From positions 1-17,795 of the forward strand of contig CBCTZG010000055.1 of NCBI GenBank assembly GCA_965151315.1: 17,795 nt of DNA. Direction: 5' to 3'. The notes below the pieces were generated by a model. It saw only the letters and a program-made list of their open reading frames with translations. It was not told where the DNA came from and made no database searches. Shown piece by piece: positions 8,705 to 13,386 of the stretch; position 1 is the stretch's first letter, and every line of letters starts with the position of its first letter. The position numbers were made by a program, and so were the translations under genes. The DNA is from Avimonoglobus sp965151315 (GTDB lineage Bacteria; Bacillota; Clostridia; UBA1381).

Positions 8705-8733
8705 TGTATAATCTTTTCACAAAATTCCAGTAA
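8705..8733 (-). promoter_or_regulatory. Possible proximal promoter of the carboxypeptidase gene
   Basis: The minus strand shows TTACTG (8733-8728), a 17-base spacer and TATACA (8710-8705). The match is weaker than that of the distal promoter, and the spacing to the start is short but workable. Confidence 0.4.
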
Positions 8734-8740
8734 CATATAC

Positions 8741-8769
8741 ATTATAACGGAAAAATAATATTTTTGCAA
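8741..8769 (-). promoter_or_regulatory. Main promoter of the carboxypeptidase gene
   Basis: The minus strand reads TTGCAA (8769-8764), a 17-base spacer and TATAAT (8746-8741). The -10 box is perfect. The leader would be about 58 bases. The -35 box lies in a TTTTGCAA direct repeat (8762-8780) that could be an operator. Confidence 0.75.
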
Positions 8770-8780
8770 CAATTTTGCAA
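8762..8780. repeat. Direct repeat TTTTGCAA at one-helical-turn spacing
   Basis: TTTTGCAA occurs at 8762-8769 and 8773-8780, 11 bases apart start to start. The first copy contains the carboxypeptidase -35 box. Direct repeats at about 11-bp spacing are the usual target form of OmpR/PhoB-family regulators, and one such regulator is encoded at 9322. That link is inference only. The region is very A/T-rich, so chance is possible. Confidence 0.35.
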
Positions 8781-8807
8781 TATTTAAAAAATTTTTATGA
8801 AAAATAG

Positions 8808-8837
8808 TGGAAATTCCATAGGGAAGTATGATATACT
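8808..8837 (+). promoter_or_regulatory. Possible promoter of the comEA-regulator-kinase cluster
   Basis: TATACT (8832-8837) is a good -10 box placed 35 bases before the comEA-like gene. The -35 side is poor (TGGAAA at 8808-8813 with an 18-base spacer), which suggests an activator or low activity. Confidence 0.5.
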
Positions 8838-8872
8838 ATAAAGAAAAAATATGATTTGGCGGGAGGGTCTGT

Positions 8873-9295
8873 ATGAAAAAGAAATGGACGGCTTTGACCG
8901 GCGGGGCGGTATTCCTGGCGGCCCTGATCGTTGGCGTTATTGTGCAGACCGGCAGGCCCAGGCATTTTGTGATTGAGGAAAATACGTTGGCGGATCCGGG
9001 CGCTCCGGCTATTTCCGCTTCACCGAAGACTACGGTTCTGCCCAGCCCAAGTGCGGCGCCGGCACAAACGCTGGAGCCAACGGCTTCGCCGGCCGCGGCG
9101 GAGAAAATCAATATCAATACCGCCACCGCGGAGGAACTGGACAAGCTGGACGGCGTTGGGGAAAAGATAGCCCAGCGGATCATCCAATACCGGGAGGAGT
9201 ATGGCGCTTTTGAGGTGATTGAAGATATTATGAAGGTTTCCGGGATCGGTGAGAAAAAGTTCGCGGCTATGAAGGACGATATCTGCGTGGAATAG
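8873..9295 (+). CDS. comEA: ComEA-like helix-hairpin-helix DNA-binding protein
   Basis: This short membrane-anchored protein (140 residues) has a signal anchor at residues 8-25. A Pro/Ser/Ala/Thr-rich linker runs from about 40 to 76. Two helix-hairpin-helix motifs follow: INTATAEELDKLDGVGEKIA (80-100 region) and KVSGIGEKKFAAM (121-133). This matches the ComEA architecture, in which the extracellular HhH domain binds incoming double-stranded DNA during transformation. The usual partner comEC is not in the window, so a competence role is not shown; other short HhH proteins exist. A GGGAGG ribosome site precedes the ATG. The gene ends 26 bases before the response regulator with no terminator, so co-transcription is likely. 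Confidence 0.85.
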   Translation: MKKKWTALTGGAVFLAALIVGVIVQTGRPRHFVIEENTLADPGAPAISASPKTTVLPSPSAAPAQTLEPTASPAAAEKININTATAEELDKLDGVGEKIAQRIIQYREEYGAFEVIEDIMKVSGIGEKKFAAMKDDICVE

Positions 9296-9321
9296 ATCAA
9301 ATAAAAGAAAGGACAGACACA

Positions 9322-10005
9322 ATGAAAATCCTGGTTGTAGATGATGAAAAATTATTGGTAAAAGGCATTAAGTTTAACCTGGAGCAGGAAGGGTACCAGG
9401 TAGCCACGGCCTTTGATGGGGAAGAGGCGGTGCGGCTGGCCCATGACGAGAGTATTGACCTGATTTTGTTAGACCTGATGCTGCCGAAGATGGATGGGCT
9501 CACCGTATGCCGCACGATCCGCGGCTTTTCCGACGTGCCAATCATTATGCTGACTGCGAAAAGTGAGGATATTGACAAAATCTTAGGGTTGGAGTACGGC
9601 GCTGACGACTATATTACCAAGCCCTTCAATATTCGGGAGGTGACCTCCCGGATCAAAGCCATCCTCCGGCGGGTGAACCCTACCCCGAAAAGCGGCAGCA
9701 GGGATATGGTTATCTCCGGCGACATTACCTTGGACTACAATTTCCGCCGGGTGACGATCAAGGGTAAGGTTATCGAGCTGACCGGCAAGGAGTTTGATCT
9801 GCTGGAGCTCTTTGTGAAAAATCCCGGCAAGGTCTATACCCGGGAAAATCTTTTGGATATAGCCTGGGGATTTGATTATCCCGGCGATGTCCGGACGGTA
9901 GACGTACATATCCGCCGGCTGCGGGAGAAGATTGAGGAAAATCCCGCAGAGCCCAACTACATTAAGACAAAATGGGGTGTTGGCTATTACTATAAACAAG
10001 ATTAA
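9322..10005 (+). CDS. OmpR/PhoB-family response regulator
   Basis: This is a 227-residue two-domain transcription factor. The receiver (1-115) has the acidic pair D7/D8, phospho-acceptor D51 (LILLDLMLP), T78 (IIMLTAK) and K100 (DDYITKPF). The winged-helix DNA-binding domain (about 130-226) has LTGKEFDLLELF, VDVHIRRLREKIE and IKTKWGVGYYY. All switch residues are intact. GAAAGGA lies eight bases upstream of the ATG. It overlaps the following kinase gene and is almost surely its partner. Resemblance to the WalR/PhoP/MtrA branch is clear, but I cannot assign the orthologue. Likely targets would include nearby envelope genes; that is inference. Confidence 0.95.
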   Translation: MKILVVDDEKLLVKGIKFNLEQEGYQVATAFDGEEAVRLAHDESIDLILLDLMLPKMDGLTVCRTIRGFSDVPIIMLTAKSEDIDKILGLEYGADDYITKPFNIREVTSRIKAILRRVNPTPKSGSRDMVISGDITLDYNFRRVTIKGKVIELTGKEFDLLELFVKNPGKVYTRENLLDIAWGFDYPGDVRTVDVHIRRLREKIEENPAEPNYIKTKWGVGYYYKQD

Positions 10006-11431
10006 GCACTTTTTCGCTTCGATGCGCTGGAGCATGATGACCACTTATTTTGTGGTGATCATGATTACACTGGTGTTGATGAGTATTTATATTTTGAATG
10101 TCCTCAGTGACAGCCTGTATCAAAGCGAGCAGGTAAAGCTGTTTGCCAAAGCCAATATCATTTCGGAAACGTTGCCGGCATATATGCAGCAGGATCAGGC
10201 ACAAAGCCTGGAGGCCAGCGTGGTGCAGCCTTTGGCCGGCTCGGGGATCCGGGGAGTTGTTGTGAACCCGGCGTATACGGTGCTGTTTGATACCAATAAG
10301 GAAGCGGATCTAATTGGCAAGGTCTTTATGCGGGATATCTTAAAAACCGCCTTTGAGGGGAACCAGGCCCATGCTTTGGGGCCGGCCGACGGCGATACAC
10401 ACTTGATGTCTGTGGCCGTGCCGGTGAAAAACGGCGGCCGGGTGGTGGCAGCCGTCTATCTGACAGAGTCGGTCAGCGACATTGATACGACCATCGGCTA
10501 TATCAAAATGAGCCTGTTTTTGTTTTCAGGCCTGATCAGCATCTTGGTAGGGATGCTGAGCCTGGGGATGTCGTACATTGTGACTTCGCCCATAGACGAG
10601 GTTATTTCCGTGGCGAAGGAAATTTCCAAGGGGAACTTCGGGAAACGGATCACGGTAAAGGGCCGAAACGAAATGGCGCAGATGGCCAAGACCCTGAATT
10701 TTATGAGCTCCGAGCTGGAAAACCTGGAGGAAAAGCGGAAAAAATTTGTTTCGGATGTATCCCATGAGCTGAAAACGCCGCTGGCTACGATTAAGCTGAT
10801 CTGTGACAGCGTGGTATCCGCGCCGGATCCCGATCCGGTTATGATTCAGGAATTTTTAGGGGACCTCAGCGAGGAGGTAGACCGGCTGACCCGGATCGTG
10901 GAGCGTCTGCTGGCTTTGACCAAACTGGATTCCCAAAAGGACGATCTAAATTTGACGCCAGTGGATTTTGTGGTTATGCTCAACGCCATCAGCCGGAAGC
11001 TGACGCCCAATGCTGAGCAGAAGGAAATCGTTCTCTATACGGACTTTTCAGGCGAGACCCTGGAGCCGATCCTGCTGGATTACGACAAGATCTGGGAGGC
11101 GGTCTATAACATTACAGACAACGCCATCAAATATTCCCCGGTGGGTGGGTTTGTAAAGATGAGCTTGACCCGGGACGCGAAGAATATTATTGTCCGGATT
11201 GAGGACAACGGCCCCGGGATCCCGGAATCAGAAAAGGAGCATATTTTCGAGCGGTTTTACCGGCTGGATGATTCCCGGGCCCGGGAAACCGGCGGCACCG
11301 GCCTGGGCCTGGCGATTGCCAAGGAGGCTGTTACGCTGCATGGCGGTCGGATCGAAGTGTCCAGCGAGGGCCAGGTTGGCAGTATTTTTTCCATTTATCT
11401 GCCCTATACGCCCCATGCGGATGAAAAATAA
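9977..11431 (+). CDS. Membrane sensor histidine kinase (HAMP-HisKA-HATPase)
   Basis: This is the partner kinase of the preceding regulator. It has a first membrane helix (MMTTYFVVIMITLVLMSIYI), an extracytoplasmic sensor of about 140 residues of Cache-like or PhoR-like type, and a second helix (LFLFSGLISILVGMLSLGMS). A HAMP segment follows, then the H-box FVSDVSHELKTPLATIK, N-box YNITDNAIKYS, G1 EDNGPGIPE, F-box IFERFYRLDDSR and G2 GGTGLGLAIAK. No PAS domain is seen between HAMP and HisKA. The start is uncertain: GTG 9977 (used here, 29-base overlap with the regulator), TTG 9932 and ATG 10022 are all in frame and none has a strong ribosome site, so translational coupling is likely. It is about 484 residues from 9977. 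Signal unknown. Confidence 0.92.
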   Translation: MLAITINKIKHFFASMRWSMMTTYFVVIMITLVLMSIYILNVLSDSLYQSEQVKLFAKANIISETLPAYMQQDQAQSLEASVVQPLAGSGIRGVVVNPAYTVLFDTNKEADLIGKVFMRDILKTAFEGNQAHALGPADGDTHLMSVAVPVKNGGRVVAAVYLTESVSDIDTTIGYIKMSLFLFSGLISILVGMLSLGMSYIVTSPIDEVISVAKEISKGNFGKRITVKGRNEMAQMAKTLNFMSSELENLEEKRKKFVSDVSHELKTPLATIKLICDSVVSAPDPDPVMIQEFLGDLSEEVDRLTRIVERLLALTKLDSQKDDLNLTPVDFVVMLNAISRKLTPNAEQKEIVLYTDFSGETLEPILLDYDKIWEAVYNITDNAIKYSPVGGFVKMSLTRDAKNIIVRIEDNGPGIPESEKEHIFERFYRLDDSRARETGGTGLGLAIAKEAVTLHGGRIEVSSEGQVGSIFSIYLPYTPHADEK

Positions 11432-11451
11432 TTTTGGAAACGTCATGATTT

Positions 11452-11473
11452 TGTAACATCTTTATAGTATAAT
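11452..11473 (+). promoter_or_regulatory. Possible regulated promoter of the GerMN gene
   Basis: TATAAT (11468-11473) is a perfect -10 box in the 88-base gap after the kinase gene. No -35 box stands at 16-18 bases. In its place is TGTAAC (11452-11457), followed five bases later by TATAGT. TGTAAC is a good half-site for the WalR-type TGTWAH-N5-TGTWAH motif; the second half is poor. An activator-dependent internal promoter is plausible. Confidence 0.4.
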
Positions 11474-11519
11474 GGATCCATAGGGTGAAGCGTAAGGACT
11501 TGGAGGGTACGCAGCAGAT

Positions 11520-12449
11520 ATGAAAAAGAAAACAATTATCGTCGCCGGCGGGATCGTGATCGTATTGATCCTGGCAGTGGCGGCAGGGCTGGCGCTGACC
11601 AGCCGCGGCAGCCAGAACACTTTGCCGCTGAATCTATATTTTATCAATGAAAACAGCTCGACCATCGTGCCGGAGAAGCACAAGATCCATTATGAAACGG
11701 CTTACGATATCCCTGAGTTGGTTCTGCGGGCTTTACAAAATGGTCCGGGGGAGAAAAAGCACCAGCCAGTGATCGGCAAGGATGTAGAGATCGCTTCTAT
11801 AGCCGTGGAAAATGGGGCCGTAACCTGCAATTTCTCAAAAAATTTTCTGTCAGAGGATAAGAACAAAACCGTCCTTTCTGTATATGCCGTGGTGAAAACC
11901 TTGTGTCAGGTGGACGGGGTGAGAACCGTGAAGGTATTGGCTGACGGCCATGATATTATCGCGCCGGACGGCAAGCCCATCGACTATCTGTCGGATCAGG
12001 ATATCAACCTGGAGGACGATTTGGAATCCCCCGAGGCAAAGGACGTGGTATTGTATTTTGCCTCGAAGGACAAGAAAAAGCTGGTCAAGGAGCAGCGTAC
12101 AATTCGGATCACCGATAAGCAGCCGGTGGAACAGTATATTGTCAATGAGCTGATCAAGGGCCCAACTGGAAAGGACGCCGGTGCCGTGCTGGCCAGTGAT
12201 ACGACGTTGATCTCAGCAGAAACTACGGACGGCACTTGTTTTCTGAATTTCAAGGCAAATTTTGTGGATAAGAATACAGGTGATAAGGATAAGGAAAATC
12301 TGGCCATTTTCTCGATTGTCAATTCCCTGACGGAGCTGGAGGGGGTCAACAATGTACAGTTCCTGGTAGACGGGAAAAAGACGGATAATTTTGGCTCCAT
12401 CTCCATCCGGAATTTTGTATCCCGGAATGAAAGCCTGATTGAAAACTAA
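11520..12449 (+). CDS. Membrane-anchored protein with two GerMN domains
   Basis: This 309-residue protein has an N-terminal membrane anchor (5-26) with no lipobox cysteine. Two GerMN-type domains follow, at roughly 36-150 and 175-300. The repeated hallmarks are LNLYFINEN/VVLYFASKD at the domain starts, PELVLRALQNGP/EQYIVNELIKGP in the middle, and CNFSKNF...VDGVRTVKVLADG/LNFKANF...LEGVNNVQFLVDG at the ends. GerMN domains occur in the spore-germination lipoprotein GerM and in LpqB, and are thought to act at the cell wall. The position after a regulator-kinase pair mirrors lpqB after mtrAB, so it may modulate the kinase; this is inference. The nearest Shine-Dalgarno sequence (GGAGGG, 11502-11507) is 12 bases from the ATG, unusually far. 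Confidence 0.88.
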   Translation: MKKKTIIVAGGIVIVLILAVAAGLALTSRGSQNTLPLNLYFINENSSTIVPEKHKIHYETAYDIPELVLRALQNGPGEKKHQPVIGKDVEIASIAVENGAVTCNFSKNFLSEDKNKTVLSVYAVVKTLCQVDGVRTVKVLADGHDIIAPDGKPIDYLSDQDINLEDDLESPEAKDVVLYFASKDKKKLVKEQRTIRITDKQPVEQYIVNELIKGPTGKDAGAVLASDTTLISAETTDGTCFLNFKANFVDKNTGDKDKENLAIFSIVNSLTELEGVNNVQFLVDGKKTDNFGSISIRNFVSRNESLIEN

Positions 12450-12473
12450 AAATATAATCGCTTTGCGGCAAAA

Positions 12474-12499
12474 GCCGGACGGGATGTCCGGCTTTTTTT
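12474..12499 (+). terminator. Intrinsic terminator after the GerMN gene
   Basis: GCCGGAC (12474-12480) pairs with GTCCGGC (12486-12492) across GGGAT and is followed by seven T. It ends the comEA-regulator-kinase-GerMN cluster. Confidence 0.94.
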
Positions 12500-12524
12500 G
12501 TGTAAACGCCGGGATATTTTTGGG

Positions 12525-12696
12525 GCTGCTAAAATTTGAAGAATTGAGCGGAAAACCCATTGGTAAAAACGTACACTCTGATTGCATACGTTTTTTATCT
12601 TATGTTTGTGTACGCCCATATAGGAAAAACCGTTGAAATTGTGCAGCAGCATTGAAGATCGGAGTCAATGCGCGCAGCTGTGGCCGCGCACTTTTT
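12525..12696 (+). ncRNA. Structured RNA copy A (tandem pair, possibly 6S-like)
   Basis: I see no credible protein gene here. The segment folds as a long-range hairpin. The closing stem is GCTGCT (12525-12530) with AGCAGC (12645-12650), plus AATTT (12533-12537) with AAATT (12636-12640). An inner stem pairs AGCGG (12547-12551) with CCGTT (12630-12634). The apical hairpin (12562-12573 with 12587-12599) has 12 pairs and one bulged T. CGGAGTCAATGCG follows at 12660-12672 and runs into a terminator. It aligns with copy B along the apical hairpin, the ACTCTG(A/G)TTG loop, the GTTGAA segment and the terminator region. No good promoter is visible directly upstream, so it may be weakly expressed, processed or degenerate. 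Calling it 6S RNA is tentative. Confidence 0.5.
12669..12696 (+). terminator. Terminator of RNA copy A
   Basis: TGCGCG (12669-12674) pairs with CGCGCA (12685-12690) over a ten-base loop, with a C and then five T (12692-12696). It is less stable than the copy B terminator. A second hairpin, CACTTTTT (12689-12696) with AAAAAGTG (12705-12712), overlaps its 3' end. Confidence 0.6.
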
Positions 12697-12726
12697 ACTT
12701 GCATAAAAAGTGTTGAATATTTAGGG

Positions 12727-12755
12727 TTGAAAATTGGAACCGCATATGATAAAAT
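12727..12755 (+). promoter_or_regulatory. Promoter of RNA copy B
   Basis: TTGAAA (12727-12732), a 17-base spacer and TAAAAT (12750-12755) predict a start at about 12761-12763. That is exactly where the 10-bp closing stem of copy B begins. Agreement of the two independent predictions supports a discrete RNA gene. Confidence 0.7.
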
Positions 12756-12760
12756 AATCC

Positions 12761-12965
12761 TGCTACATACTGAATTGAATACCCGTCCTCATTTTGGAGC
12801 AAGCTGTATAGGTAAAAGCGCATACTCTGGTTGATGCGTTCTTTATCTATGTTTGCATTTTTTTGAATGCTCCGGATGTAGAGAAGTGGGTTGAAGTATG
12901 TAGCAATATTTCGGAACCGGAGTCAATGCGTTTTTCGGTGCGCGGCTTCGGCCGCGCACTTTTTT
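12761..12965 (+). ncRNA. Structured RNA copy B, 6S-RNA-like architecture, about 200 nt
   Basis: The predicted transcript has a perfect 10-bp closing stem, TGCTACATAC (12761-12770) with GTATGTAGCA (12896-12905). Next come an asymmetric loop, ACCC (12781-12784) with GGGT (12888-12891), an open bubble of 11 and 14 bases (12785-12795 and 12874-12887), and GGAGCA (12796-12801) with TGCTCC (12868-12873). The apical hairpin (12806-12822 with 12835-12852) has 17 pairs and a bulged C. CGGAGTCAATGCG and a strong terminator follow. Size, closing stem, central bubble and long apical arm are those of 6S RNA, which binds RNA polymerase as a promoter mimic. Firmicutes can carry two 6S RNAs. I cannot confirm a 6S sequence match. 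Because it abuts the next gene, a cis-acting leader is the main alternative. Confidence 0.6.
12938..12965 (+). terminator. Strong terminator of RNA copy B, just upstream of the zinc-ribbon gene
   Basis: GTGCGCGGC (12938-12946) pairs perfectly with GCCGCGCAC (12951-12959) over a TTCG tetraloop, followed by six T (12960-12965). The next gene's ribosome site begins only seven bases later, leaving no room for a promoter in between. Confidence 0.95.
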
Positions 12966-12981
12966 ATTCACGGAGGGAAAA

Positions 12982-13326
12982 ATGATGTGGATTACATATC
13001 TGGGATTCGCGCTGATTATAATCGGGGGGATTTTTATGGGTAACGGGCTGGGCTGGAGCCGGGTGCCTCTGGCCGATTATGCGGCCTATGGCGCGGAATA
13101 TGCCAAAACCCATATACAGTCTGCCTGGTTTGTAATTATCCTTAGCGGCGCAGCGGCGGTAATTGGATTCCTGGTTTTAATTATCGGCGCCCAGCGGGAA
13201 CGGTACCATGAGAAAACCGTCTGCCCAAACTGCGGGGCTATGGTTTCCCGGAGATACCGCTATTGCCCGGAATGCGGCGCGGCCAGCCTGCGGGGTAAAG
13301 AAACAGAACAGGAAGACGACAAATAA
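12982..13326 (+). CDS. Small two-helix membrane protein with C-terminal zinc ribbon
   Basis: This is a 114-residue protein of unknown function. Two membrane helices are visible (about 5-22 and 49-69) with a short loop between them. A C-terminal cytoplasmic zinc ribbon, CPNC (81-84) and CPEC (95-98), is followed by an acidic tail. Such CPxCG-x10-CPxCG ribbons usually bind zinc structurally or mediate protein contacts. GGAGGG at 12972-12977 serves either the ATG at 12982 or the one at 12985. It has no promoter of its own: the strong terminator of RNA copy B ends 16 bases upstream, so expression needs read-through or antitermination. It ends at a hairpin shared with the convergent valS. Confidence 0.85.
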   Translation: MMWITYLGFALIIIGGIFMGNGLGWSRVPLADYAAYGAEYAKTHIQSAWFVIILSGAAAVIGFLVLIIGAQRERYHEKTVCPNCGAMVSRRYRYCPECGAASLRGKETEQEDDK

Positions 13327-13329
13327 GAA

Positions 13330-13369
13330 GACAGCAGGAAACGGCTTTGGCCGCTTTCTGCTGTCTTTT
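13330..13369. terminator. Terminator between the zinc-ribbon gene and valS
   Basis: A long stem (GACAGCAG 13330-13337 with CTGCTGTC 13358-13365, extended inward by AAA/TTT and CGGC/GCCG with single-base bulges) is followed by TTTT. It is best oriented for the + strand gene and may also stop valS transcription. Confidence 0.88.
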
Positions 13370-13386
13370 ATACAACCGGTACGTTA

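Larger units (their letters stand above)
12525..12965 (+). repeat. Tandem diverged duplication containing RNA copies A and B
   Basis: Two units of about 170 and 205 bases align with many substitutions and some insertions. The best matching blocks are 12562-12607 with 12811-12854, 12633-12638 with 12890-12895, and 12660-12696 with 12917-12965. Copy B has about 15 extra bases on the 5' side of the central bubble. Divergence has kept base pairing, so the duplication is old and both copies were under structural selection. Confidence 0.65.

Noticed and set aside
7339..8711. Open frames opposite the carboxypeptidase gene, up to 142 codons
   Set aside because: They are shadows of the Ser/Pro repeats and catalytic domain; compositions are unusual (Arg/Pro-rich or Gly-rich) and no start signals exist.
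12439..12834. Short frames of 60-68 codons in the RNA region
   Set aside because: They span the GerMN terminator or the RNA stems, lack ribosome sites, and the two RNA copies do not preserve reading frame (insertions not in multiples of three).
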